Under the pieces are notes generated by a model. The model did not search any database. It had not been told where the DNA came from and was given only the letters and a program-made list of their open reading frames with translations. From Endotrypanum monterogeii (lineage: Eukaryota; Euglenozoa; Kinetoplastea; Trypanosomatida; Trypanosomatidae): DNA of 64,000 nucleotides. The DNA lies in NCBI GenBank assembly GCA_000333855.2, contig CM007340.1:158572-222571 (forward strand). Direction: 5' to 3'. Of the stretch, positions 18,224 to 27,953 are shown piece after piece (position 1 is the stretch's first letter; each line of letters begins with the position of its first letter). A program made the position numbers and the translations under genes.

Positions 18224-21106
18224 ATGTCCGGGGTGCCAGATAAGGTGCTGGTCGGGCCCACAACGTATGTGCACATCCGTCATAGAGAGAAAGACTACTA
18301 CGTACCAGACTTCATTGCAAGGAATGTTGCGGGTCTCCCATCGTTGCTGTTAGATGAGAATAGCGTGCATTTCTGGCGGTATGGCGTGTCGAAGGAGCAC
18401 AGCAACACCGTGTTCTTTTATAATCCCAAGACCCACAAATCTGTTTGGGTGCTCCCTGTTGTGCACCACGATGGTCGCACAGAGCTGCTCGGTGCTGGTG
18501 AAGCCATGCGACCCATCTACGCTAGTAACGTTGACGATGCCGGTACTGATGAGACCCCAGGAAAGAGGGGCGGCGTGCTCAGCAGCACGCGTGGACGCGA
18601 AGAAGACAAGGGAGGCATCCATGACGGAAAGCAGGAGGTTGACGTCACCAGCTCACCTAGTCCACCGAATCCAATGAAGTTGGCTATCGTGCGACAAAAA
18701 TATTCAGCGAGGAATGGTGTCCCTCGCCGTACCCTCTCACCTACGGAGGTGTCGCAAGCGGCACCGCCATCCTTAGGCTCCCCGGCAGAACCGCCGGCGC
18801 TCCCAGAAGGACGAGAGCCGGCAAGACTAGAGAAAACACATGATGCAGGGGTACAGGGCCCCGCTAATTCATTGAGCCCGCCAGCCGAGGAGGAGCCTCA
18901 CATGCGCACGCTTCCAGACCGACTTGCTGCGTGGCGGGCTCGTCAGCGTGGCCACGTATCACCGTCTGCGATTGAAGAGCAGAAAAGTTTTACCGTCGAT
19001 GGTGTGGGATTGTTCAGCGTTGCAGCGGCAGAGACGATCCCGCGAGAAGCCGTTGCGCTTCATACATACACGACGTCGCCGGCAGGCCCACCGGATACAA
19101 AACGCGGCATCTCGCCTACGGAGAGTGCAAACCACAAAGTGAAGGATCTCGAGCTGCTGCGGACGCCCGAAGCGTTACAGGACAATGTGCACGGATACAC
19201 CCCGGATTTCCAAGCTGCCTCATTTTCTTTAGCGGATGCGGCTTCGTTGCCCACGTCGGTGTCAGAGTCTGTACAATCACACAAGGCACCCACTGAAGCA
19301 TTACGGGCTGAGTTAGCATCTTCTGCGGTTCAGGACATGGAGCTCTCCAAAGTTGTCGCCCTTCTGCGTCAAGAAAAAATTGCCACAATGCAGCAGGAGA
19401 TGGTCACACTGGAGTGCCGGCGCCGAGCGCTCTCAGTGGAGCAGACAGAGGCAGAGAATCGGATGCGTCTCGCACAAGCACGCACCGCCACCGAGCGCGT
19501 GCGCTTGCAGGAGATGGAGCAGGCGGCAAACGAAGAGGCCCAGCGCCGCGCTGCCATAGGCGCATCTGCTGCTACCGAGTCGCGTCTGCAGGACGTGAAT
19601 GAATATATCGAAAAAAAGCGGCAGCTGCAGGACGCAGCGAATTCTACTTTGACGGACTCGATTGCGTACGCTTCTCGGATTGCCTCGCGGCTTGCCGATG
19701 CGGTTCCCAGCCTAGAGAAGATCAGTTTCTCCACAGGGAAAAAATCTAGCGATGCTGATCGCGACGTGGGCGCTCGCCTCACACCACCTCACTACCGCGT
19801 CCATCAAGCTGGTCGGACAGGGCCTACCGTTTCTGAACCTTCTGCTTCATCTCCGGAAGCTGCAACCCATGTCCACCAGGCAGCAGAAAAAAGCGCTGGT
19901 GGCGGTGCTCCAGTCAGAGCTGCGCGTACCCCTCTGACCGTCGCGCCGGCTTCCGATAATGCGACAGCGGCTCGGCGCCACCAAACCCACCTCGCTTACG
20001 CAGCCCCGCACCTCTATGAGGGCGACGTCATTGCTTACCGACCTAGCAGTAGCTTCACCCGCCGGGGATTGCAGAAGGGGGCTGCCACTGCAAGGAACAA
20101 CGGATCATGTTTAACTCCCAAATCTTTATCAGAACCCACTGCACCGGTCCTCTTGACGGCCAGTCGTGAGGGCCCTGGCATGCAGTACTACGATGCGGCC
20201 CATAATCACTTTTTCCGTGGCACCTGGCGGAAAGACATGCGAGACGGTCCTGGGGTGCTGTCGCTCCCCGCATCTGCGGTTCAGGGAGGTTGGCGCAACG
20301 ATAAGCTGACCGGCCCTGCCATCTTGCAAACGCGGCATAGCAAAGGCACAGTGACCTTCGTGTCCGCGAAGCCTGTCAGCGGTAGCCGACCCCCGTACAC
20401 GAGCCGTAGTGGAGTCAGTAGGCGTGAAAAAGGTGCCCTTCAGTCTACAGTCTCCTGCACGTCGAGCGCTTCGGATGGAGTGACCACGGTAACCGGTAAC
20501 GCTGTTGTAGAGCTGGACAACAAGTCGTTATTTATCGGTGTGCTGAAGGAAGGACGAGTGCGTGCTCCTTATGTCTTGCAGCTGGGGCAGGGAGATTACA
20601 TCGAGTGGCTCGGCGCCACTGACCGTGCAGGAAGATGCGGTCGTCCGTCTGTCCGCACATCCGGGGAGCTGGTACGACACGATATAAACCCTCCGACTTC
20701 CATAGCGACTTCTGCGCAGGCGATCACGGGTGAGTGCCGCATTCGCTTCCGAAATGGCGATACCTATGTTGGGCACGTGTCCGACTTGCAACTGGACGGT
20801 TTTGGCTATTACCGCTTCGCTGAGGACGGCCACTCCTACACGGGCCACTTCAAGAGGGGCTGGCCGCACGGGAAGGGATTTCTTGTCTTTGCAAACGGGG
20901 ATACCTACCGCGGCGGCTTCACGGAGGGTCTGTTCGATGGCCACGGCACGTACGCTTCACAGGCGGAACACTACATCTACGAGGGAGACTGGGTAGCCGG
21001 AGAGATGGATGGTGAGGGATCGCTGACTTTTTCTAATGGCGATGTTTGGCAAGGAACCTTCAGCAACAGCAGGCGCGTTGCCGGCTCGTATACAAGACTG
21101 GCGTAA
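18224..21106 (+). CDS. WW-like / coiled-coil / MORN-repeat protein
   Basis: 960 residues. Near the N-terminus (about 49-77) FWRYGVSKEHSNTVFFYNP...KSVWVLP resembles a WW domain (two spaced Trp with an FYN-type centre). A Ser/Pro-rich segment follows (about 100-360). A charged coiled coil lies at about 370-480, rich in Glu, Arg, Gln and Ala. MORN repeats come next: degenerate ones at about 650-715 and a strong C-terminal set at about 835-955 (FRNGDTYVGHVSDLQLDGFG, YTGHFKRGWPHGKG, YRGGFTEGLFDGHG, YEGDWVAGEMDGEG). MORN proteins in kinetoplastids commonly scaffold cytoskeletal structures such as the bilobe, flagellar pocket collar and flagellum, so a cytoskeletal role is inferred. No enzyme domain is visible. 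Confidence 0.85.
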   Translation: MSGVPDKVLVGPTTYVHIRHREKDYYVPDFIARNVAGLPSLLLDENSVHFWRYGVSKEHSNTVFFYNPKTHKSVWVLPVVHHDGRTELLGAGEAMRPIYASNVDDAGTDETPGKRGGVLSSTRGREEDKGGIHDGKQEVDVTSSPSPPNPMKLAIVRQKYSARNGVPRRTLSPTEVSQAAPPSLGSPAEPPALPEGREPARLEKTHDAGVQGPANSLSPPAEEEPHMRTLPDRLAAWRARQRGHVSPSAIEEQKSFTVDGVGLFSVAAAETIPREAVALHTYTTSPAGPPDTKRGISPTESANHKVKDLELLRTPEALQDNVHGYTPDFQAASFSLADAASLPTSVSESVQSHKAPTEALRAELASSAVQDMELSKVVALLRQEKIATMQQEMVTLECRRRALSVEQTEAENRMRLAQARTATERVRLQEMEQAANEEAQRRAAIGASAATESRLQDVNEYIEKKRQLQDAANSTLTDSIAYASRIASRLADAVPSLEKISFSTGKKSSDADRDVGARLTPPHYRVHQAGRTGPTVSEPSASSPEAATHVHQAAEKSAGGGAPVRAARTPLTVAPASDNATAARRHQTHLAYAAPHLYEGDVIAYRPSSSFTRRGLQKGAATARNNGSCLTPKSLSEPTAPVLLTASREGPGMQYYDAAHNHFFRGTWRKDMRDGPGVLSLPASAVQGGWRNDKLTGPAILQTRHSKGTVTFVSAKPVSGSRPPYTSRSGVSRREKGALQSTVSCTSSASDGVTTVTGNAVVELDNKSLFIGVLKEGRVRAPYVLQLGQGDYIEWLGATDRAGRCGRPSVRTSGELVRHDINPPTSIATSAQAITGECRIRFRNGDTYVGHVSDLQLDGFGYYRFAEDGHSYTGHFKRGWPHGKGFLVFANGDTYRGGFTEGLFDGHGTYASQAEHYIYEGDWVAGEMDGEGSLTFSNGDVWQGTFSNSRRVAGSYTRLA

Positions 21107-21776
21107 CACCCTCTGGCGTCGTGTGTAGAAAAGTGAAGTCTTCCTTCCCTCTAGAGTGTCGTGTGTGAATCTCGGCTGCTGGTGGGTCTCACCCCCTATC
21201 TCTGACCCCTTTGCAAAAAAAAAAAAGAATAAAGTTGTGTGAGCGCCAGATTCCAGATCGGACACAACACGACTCTCAGAAGACAGGAGGTGTTTCTCTG
21301 TTTACTTGAGAGAAACGACCGCCGGTCACGCATGGGATACGTAGAGGTTTCAAAGGAGTAGATACCGCCGCTGAATGGCGAGCCGGTGAAAGGTGCTACT
21401 CGTGTGGTCTCGGAATCCGGTAGGGATTAGGGGGGAAGCGACTTTGTTCGCTCACGTCGACTCCATTTTTACAGAAATGATGCGCGTGATGGATTTTCGG
21501 TGCGAATGTGCGGCGTCGTGGTTTCCATGTAAAGGCAACACACGGTCGATACCGTGTCACTACTCGGCCCCGACCCACCAATCCGCCGTTAACATTTCAA
21601 CACTCACTTGCATGGTCCTTGGTGTGGTCCCATCGAGGATGTGTCTGTGTGTCTCTGTAAGCTTATATATATATATATATATGCTGATGTTTAAGTACAT
21701 ACGTAACAAATTCTCTCATGGTTCATTTTGAACCCCTGCTGCTCCACCGCTCTTCCTCATAACCCATCCCCATAAT

Positions 21777-21810
<34 letters not shown>

Positions 21811-21852
21811 TTGAACTCACTGCTGATAGCGATCTTTTCTTTTCGCCGGAGG
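21107..21852. other. Intergenic spacer with (TA)n and (AC)n
   Basis: A11 at about 21215-21225, an 8-bp stem GTTTCTCT/AGAGAAAC near 21292-21316, (TA)n at 21665-21682, and (AC)n running into (TA)n at about 21777-21811. No gene is supported. Confidence 0.65.
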
Positions 21853-22287
21853 ATGGGGTATACACGCGAGCGTACGAATCGGCACTTCTTTGTGTCCCGC
21901 GCCAATGCGTTTTTTTCACGTTTGCCCATCGCCCGCATTCAGCGTGCGTTGGCGATGGAGGCCATTAAAAAAGGTGCGATGAAGCCGTGGAAACATACCA
22001 AGGAGCAGATCGTTGGATCTCCCATCACGTGCAACTTCGAGTACAACCCGCGACCGGTGCGCCTTATCGGCACGGTCATGGACGCACACACCGAGGAGAC
22101 AAGTATCAAGGGTGGGCTGAAGGTGTACGCACGCAACGAGGAGGCGAACATGATGCTATGGATCCCTGCTGGCAACCCCAAGCTAAAGTATGAGGTGACC
22201 TCCGCGAAGGGCAGTTTTGAGCATTACCTCGACGAGCGCAGTAAATGGGATGAGGCGTGGTTAACGGGCCGCGCCCGCATGAAATAA
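21853..22287 (+). CDS. Conserved-looking basic small protein, possibly mitochondrial
   Basis: 144 residues from the ATG at 21853; a second in-frame ATG at 21955 (MEAIKKGAMKPW) is the alternative. The N-terminus (MGYTRERTNRHFFVSRANAFF) is basic, with Phe, Ser and Arg and few acidic residues, compatible with mitochondrial targeting. The rest is a compact globular sequence with alternating charged and hydrophobic residues (for example RPVRLIGTVMDAHTEET and MMLWIPAGNPKLKYEV), suggesting a small beta-rich domain. I do not recognise the family. A mitoribosomal or respiratory-complex accessory subunit would fit the size and composition, but that is a guess. Confidence 0.7.
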   Translation: MGYTRERTNRHFFVSRANAFFSRLPIARIQRALAMEAIKKGAMKPWKHTKEQIVGSPITCNFEYNPRPVRLIGTVMDAHTEETSIKGGLKVYARNEEANMMLWIPAGNPKLKYEVTSAKGSFEHYLDERSKWDEAWLTGRARMK

Positions 22288-23428
22288 GGCGTGACACCAT
22301 AGCAATAAAATGACCAGTCGTAGCCACAGGTGAGCTCTTCTTGTTTGGGGCCTGACATTCCAAGGGGAGGAGGGGGCACATTTCTCTCTCCCCTCCGGTT
22401 GTTCTTTGCAGAAACCAAACATCTCTCCAATGCACAGGAGAAAAGAAACACACACACACACGTTATGCAAATGCTGGCGCAGACACGGGCTCGCACATAC
22501 GGTGGGGATCGGGTGTAGAGTCGACAATGACGACGCGAGTGCGTTGGGGTTAGAGTATGGGAATGCTTTGCTCAGAGCAGATGTGTTGGTTCCTATCCGC
22601 CGCCGCGCTCTCACGCGACTTCTAGCACGACTACTGATCCATCAGGAGGGAGAGGGAGCGGGAAAAAAAAAGAAAGCGTTCTGTGAGGGGGGAGGGAGGG
22701 GGAGCATTCCCCATTGCCGACTGAGCGACAGTCGCAGGAGTCGACTGCAACGATCATCCGCTTCAGATGCAGCCACGGGGACTTCTCCCTTTTTGTTTTA
22801 CGTATATTTTTCTAGATGCTCAGGGGAGTGTTTCTTCCCCTCGACTCCCTCCCCTCTCCCCACTCCACCTATTGGCCTGCGTCTCGCTAACATGTTTTTT
22901 TTTTTTCACATGAATTCATCAGTGTATATGTTTTTACATCTTCATCATTTTTTCCTTCAAACGTTTCCCCATCACGTAAAAGATCATCCCATACCCCCCT
23001 CTCTCCCCTACCACACACACACACACACACGCACACACACAGACAGACAGAGGCGACCGGGTCAGCCAGGGTTAGACTCCTGGAGAGGTGTGTACTCATT
23101 CACCTCTTATTTTTTTTTTTTTAATTTCCGTTTTTTTTTCCGTCTGTTATTGGGGCTTCTTGAGTCGCTGTATTCCCCTCGCTTCTGTGGACACAACAGG
23201 GCCGTGAGCACGCGTATCGACAACCCGGCTCGTGTGTGTTTCTGTAGTTCTCCTTGAGAGACATTTTTTATTATTATTTCAAAGTAGCACACACTGCAAG
23301 CACCGTTTCTCTTCCACCTCGAAACAAAAAAAAAAACGGAAGACACATCGCGCTGACAGTAGCGGGTCTACAAGAAATATATCACTATCAAGAGGAGACG
23401 CGGCTTGTCGTCCAAGGGAAGCTCAGTC
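22288..23428. other. Intergenic spacer with (AC)n and T-rich tracts
   Basis: (AC)n near 22449-22462 and 23014-23040, an A9 run near 22662, T11-T12 runs near 22893 and 23109, a T9 run near 23130 and an A12 run near 23325. Several pyrimidine tracts could serve polyadenylation of the upstream gene or splicing of the downstream one. No gene is seen. Confidence 0.65.
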
Positions 23429-24127
23429 ATGCCGCTCGCGACCGATATGCAGGTGATGGAGATGGAGATGGTGCAGGGTATGTATGACACATACGAGCTC
23501 CTCTCTGAGGACCCTCCCTCGTACTGCGTCTTCTTAGCTGCCACTGAGGAGGAGCCGCCCGAGTTGAAGGTAACCGTCACGTATCCCAACGAGGATTACC
23601 CGGAGACGTCGCCTTGCAGTGTTACCGTTGAGTGTGTTGCTAAGTCGCGCCGCATCCAGGTGGGTGCCATCACAAAGCAAATCACAGTCACATGCGAGGA
23701 GCACATTGGCATGCACAGCGTTGCTTTGGTGCTACAACAGATCCAGGAGTTTCTTTCACACGCGGTCGAGGAAGAGGATAAGATGGACCTGCTGCGCCGT
23801 GGAGAAGCAGTAGCGGCGGAGGCGGTAAAGCGTTCTGGTGTTACGCAAGATGACCCGACCATCCGTATCGGCACGGCTGTCACACGAGAGCTATTCGCGG
23901 AGTGGAGCTTGAAACACAATTTGGAGAAGGCTAAGGTACGGGCTGAGCGTGATAAGAAAGAAATGAAGACGTCCACCTCGAAGCTCACGGGTCGACAGCT
24001 TTGGGATAATAGTCTCAAGTCCGCCGATTGGACGTTGTTTGGCAGCGAGGCAGAGGCGGAGGGCGTCGAGGATATTGATTTTAGCGTAGGAAACAACCTT
24101 GACGAAGATGACTTCGATCTCGAGTAA
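23429..24127 (+). CDS. RWD-domain protein, RWDD1/Gir2-like (DRG family regulatory protein 2)
   Basis: 232 residues from the ATG at 23429. Residues ~1-110 form an RWD domain with an acidic start (MQVMEMEMVQGMYDTYELLSE) and the family TYPNEDYPETSP motif. The C-terminal part carries the DFRP signature: GTAVTRELFAEWSLKH, then KLTGRQLWDNSLKSADW and an acidic tail, matching RWDD1/Gir2 (GTPVTxExFxxW ... KLTGRQLFE). In yeast and animals these proteins bind and stabilise the translational GTPase DRG2/Rbg2 and touch the Gcn1 pathway, so cytosolic ribosome-associated work is likely. Length is normal for the family. Confidence 0.88.
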   Translation: MPLATDMQVMEMEMVQGMYDTYELLSEDPPSYCVFLAATEEEPPELKVTVTYPNEDYPETSPCSVTVECVAKSRRIQVGAITKQITVTCEEHIGMHSVALVLQQIQEFLSHAVEEEDKMDLLRRGEAVAAEAVKRSGVTQDDPTIRIGTAVTRELFAEWSLKHNLEKAKVRAERDKKEMKTSTSKLTGRQLWDNSLKSADWTLFGSEAEAEGVEDIDFSVGNNLDEDDFDLE

Positions 24128-25409
24128 CGAGGAGGAAACGAGAGAATTGAAAAAAAAAAAAACAAGAATGAGCAAGGGGTGTGTGAGTGTGATCGGCGTG
24201 CGAGATAACTGTTGCGGCTCTTTTCTTCTCTTCATACATGCCTATATATATATATATATATAATATACATATATATATGTATATAATTCCCCCCTTCCTT
24301 CCATCCATTCATCCAATCTGTTTAACCCCCCCCCCTCCCTGTCACAGATTATGGAGGTGCGGGTGAACATGCGCCTTGGTTGATGTCGCTGTCATTTCCG
24401 TTTCAACTTCTCCTTTTATTAAACGTAACGGCTTTCAATACCACACACAGTCCCTCCCCCCTCTCCCCCACCGAAGAAAAAAAACCACGGAAGCACACAC
24501 ACACACACATACACATACAAACAGTGCGCGAAGTGTCAGTGTTTCTGACACTGAAAACCGAAGAAAAAAAAATGCATTTTGGGTGAATATGTAGGTTGTT
24601 CTTGTCTCAGTCGTTGGGAAAGAGGAGGAGGTTGTTGGGCTGCTAGGAGGGAGGGAAAAAAAAAACTCTGCTCACTAATGCTCAGAGGACGAAGCATGTG
24701 CTGCTGAGACGACCGCTGCTTCCTTCAGTTGGTTTATCAAACGTTCACGAGTGTCCAACCTGATGTTTCTCTACCTTCTGTGTGGGTGTTGGGTGGAGGC
24801 TGCGATTGGCAAGGAGCTCATCCCTCACTACCCCATACAAGCCTGGTAGACGCGAAACGACGCCTCGTCAATGAGCAACGACAACGGCCGAGGCATAAGC
24901 CAGTATTTCTCGATACGGGCGAATAGCACCGTCATCACTGCAGCTTCAATTTTATGCCCCTTATTTCTGATCTTTATTCTGCTTCTTTTTTTCCTTTGAT
25001 ATATATATATATATATATGTCTGTGTGTGTGCGCGCGCGCACAAGAAGTGCGCTAGAAAAGAAAGGGGGATGCGTTACCTCTAGAAAATCAACTTGACGT
25101 GATTCTCGGCCTCTTGTCCCCCCCTCCCCCCCCCCACCCCACACACACACGAGGGAGGGAAACATAACCTCATCAATCACGCTCGCCCAGTTCACTAGTT
25201 GAGATATTAATAGCAAGCGCACCGGATCTTTGGTTGCCACGGCGTGGCCTCGACACTCTTTTCAGCCTCTATACTTTCCTCGCAAAAGAAAAAAATAACA
25301 GTATTGCATATCGACTTCAGCAGCTCTTCAGGCACACACCTCACTTCCCCGGTATATCTTTGTTCTTCCTGTGGTGTTGGTGGCTAGTCGTTTTTTTTTT
25401 TTGTGGATT
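24128..25409. other. Intergenic spacer with (TA)n and a Z-DNA-prone tract
   Basis: A12 at 24151-24162, a (TA)-rich self-complementary stretch at about 24242-24286, (CA)n near 24496-24518, and A8-A9 runs. (AT)n at about 24999-25018 is followed by a perfectly alternating GT/GC/CA tract at 25023-25043. C7-C9 runs lie near 25119-25135. No gene is supported. Confidence 0.65.
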
Positions 25410-27029
25410 ATGCTCACTTCACTGCGTTCTGGGTGCAGAGGCGGTAGCGCCACGGGTACTCCTGCAGGTGTACCTGTGCGTCGGGTGAGTTCGTGGGTCT
25501 CTGAACTTCCTCTCTTCATTCAGCGTCGTCGCTTCCAAGTGATTCAGCGTGGACATGATCGACTACAAGAATCACTGTTTGACAAGCTTGGCTTTGCAAA
25601 GGATACCGAAGCACGTCGTGTGCGTCGCAGCACCACTGAGTTACAGCAGGGACTGCTGCGACGCGTCGAGGAGCTCAAGGATCCTGTGAATGATCCAGCC
25701 GACCGGAAGCGGCTGGAGGAGCTCAAGGAGGCATACACCCTGCTGCACAACACCAACTTCCGTGCTAACTATTCTAGTCACCCCTACTCCTCCAACGACG
25801 CTCAACTTCACGTATTGTGTAGTGGTGGCCAGGTAGCCGCCAACTTCAATCCTGAGCACCAGCAGTTCACCTACGTGGACCACGCCATTGACCGCGAGAG
25901 CACACGTAGCCGTGTTGGTACACCCTTCTCTGGTGGCCAGCCCTGCGGCCCGGATTATAAAGAATGCTCCCCTGCCTCCAGAGAACTACCAACAGCAGAG
26001 GCACTGCGGAACGCTTTCCGAGATGCGACCGGCGTCGGAAACACTTCCAGCTTTACCACCTCGTCGAGTGCAACCGCCTACAACGCAGTAGACGCAGCAG
26101 GACCCGACAACGGCAACGATATCACACACCTGCTGCGCATTACTTTGGAGCAGAGTCTTATAGGGTGTGAGGTGGAGGTGGAGTTGCACAAAAATGTGCG
26201 CTGCACTACATGTCGCGGGTCAGGTCGGCAGCAACTCCGATCACCACGGAGGTGTCCGCAATGTCTGGGGCGCGGCTATGCGAACATGCCAAGCGCCACG
26301 TATCACATCGAACGCCGATGCTTGTACTGTGGAGGAGAGGGGACTGTTCCGGCGCCTCCGTGTGGGGCGTGCAAAGGTCGCGGTGTGAAGCTCAACCAGG
26401 TGGTCCGAGTACCCGTGAAGGTCCCAACCGGCACACCAACGAACTCCTTCTTCCGCCTTCACCGCCACGGTCACGACGGGGTGCGAGGTGGCCACGCAGG
26501 GGACTTGTTGATCACTGTCCTGGTTAGCGAGCATCACTACTTCTATCGAAGTGTGGAGAGGCCTCACGAGTTGCATGCGATGCTGCCCTTACCACTGTCA
26601 GTGGCACTCCTCGGTGGCCGCGTCAGGGCACCGACACTGAGCGGGTTCGGCACAGTGCATGTGCCGCCGTGTGTGCGGAATGGCGAGGTTCTTCCACTGG
26701 ATGTGTACGGTGCAGTGGGCGATGCAAATCGAGCTGCTGCGGCATCGACGTCACCGCACTCAATCTTCTACCATGTTCTGGTGATATTCCCCAGAGGAGA
26801 GACGCTCTCAGGCCGGCAGAAAGCAGCGCTGCAGGTGTTTGAAGCGCACCACGTCCATCCCGTGAAAAGAGTCGATGCGGAGGTCGTGCCGCGTTCTTCC
26901 GCCCACGATGGCGAGGGTCCGCGGCAACGGGAGCCGGATACATCGAAAGGAAGAGACTCCAGCGCAGACCTGATGAAGAGTTGCAGTGAGCTCAAGTCTC
27001 TATACAGGCACTGGTTTCATGCAGATTGA
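25410..27029 (+). CDS. DnaJ-like co-chaperone with degenerate J domain, likely mitochondrial
   Basis: 539 residues from the only plausible ATG (25410). The N-terminus is Arg/Ser/Gly-rich, like a mitochondrial presequence. Residues ~40-120 look like a J domain in helix pattern, ending KEAYTLLHNTNFRANYS like the normal helix III-IV, but the diagnostic HPD is missing (the loop reads LKDPVNDPADRK). A type-I DnaJ zinc region follows with all four CxxCxGxG units (CTTCRGSG, CPQCLGRG, CLYCGGEG, CGACKGRG; about 264-327), then the substrate-binding C-terminal domains (about 335-480). DnaJ proteins deliver clients to Hsp70 and stimulate its ATPase through HPD. Without HPD the protein probably binds clients but cannot activate Hsp70 in the usual way. 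A Ser/Thr/Ala-rich linker (about 150-230) replaces the G/F region. Confidence 0.85.
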   Translation: MLTSLRSGCRGGSATGTPAGVPVRRVSSWVSELPLFIQRRRFQVIQRGHDRLQESLFDKLGFAKDTEARRVRRSTTELQQGLLRRVEELKDPVNDPADRKRLEELKEAYTLLHNTNFRANYSSHPYSSNDAQLHVLCSGGQVAANFNPEHQQFTYVDHAIDRESTRSRVGTPFSGGQPCGPDYKECSPASRELPTAEALRNAFRDATGVGNTSSFTTSSSATAYNAVDAAGPDNGNDITHLLRITLEQSLIGCEVEVELHKNVRCTTCRGSGRQQLRSPRRCPQCLGRGYANMPSATYHIERRCLYCGGEGTVPAPPCGACKGRGVKLNQVVRVPVKVPTGTPTNSFFRLHRHGHDGVRGGHAGDLLITVLVSEHHYFYRSVERPHELHAMLPLPLSVALLGGRVRAPTLSGFGTVHVPPCVRNGEVLPLDVYGAVGDANRAAAASTSPHSIFYHVLVIFPRGETLSGRQKAALQVFEAHHVHPVKRVDAEVVPRSSAHDGEGPRQREPDTSKGRDSSADLMKSCSELKSLYRHWFHAD

Positions 27030-27953
27030 AGACTGGGAGGAGAGGGCACGCATAGGCTGCGTATGTCATTGTGCGTTTCGCTGATGGCGCTGGGAGGGGT
27101 GAAGAGCTTTCATGGCGCCGTGTGTGTGGTGGGTGTAAGTGGGGGTGGGGTGGCGGAGGAGATGCCTGCGTGGGGTTGTGTAACGTGTGATGATAAGAGC
27201 TGCCAATATCAGAAATACATAGAAGACATGAAGCACTTATCCGGTTCATAGTGAGCCCCACGACGATAACGACAATCCACTGCTGTAATTGCGCCGGAGG
27301 CAACTGAAGGGTAGGGGTAGTACCTGTCGTCACGCCCTGCACTGTCCATCAAAGTCCATCCAGACCCCCCCCCTCCCCCCTCCACACGCACACGTGCCTG
27401 TCAAGAGGAATTTCCCGATTAAAAAAAAAATGAGACGGTTGTAGTAGAGTGGGGGACGGAAGATGACACACAAGACCTGTCCTCACTTTTTTTTTGTTGT
27501 ACACTTCGATGTGTCTCGAGCGGCAAGAATATCAACGACTTGACGAATGACATTCCGATCATACACACACAAACAATAAAATACCCAACCACCACAACAC
27601 ACACACACACACACACACATACATCTATAGATAGGTATTGGATCCCCACACACCGTATGCGTAACAATCTCTCTTCTTTTTTTTCTTCCATCTACTTCTT
27701 TTCCATTCGTTCACCACCTAAAAAGGGACACCGTATAGAAAGGAGACCATCAACAACAACACACACACACGAACTAAAGGACGTACGTCCCAGTGCACAC
27801 CCCAAGCGGGCTGACGAAATCCTCCATTTCCTATCACTTGTTATAAAAATTTTTTTTTGATTGATTTTTATCTTCTCGTGTCTTCACGAGCGGAAATAAA
27901 ACAAAGTTATAATTAAGGAGGAACCGGGAGGCATCCCATTTTTTTTTTCATCA
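27030..27953. other. Intergenic spacer
   Basis: C7-C8 runs near 27365-27380, A10 near 27421, a T9 run near 27487, (CA)n at about 27596-27620 and T9-T10 runs near 27849 and 27940. A pyrimidine tract near 27866-27885 with an AG at about 27889 is a plausible acceptor for CTP synthase. The T9 run then lies inside its 5' UTR, because no AG separates it from the ATG. Confidence 0.6.
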
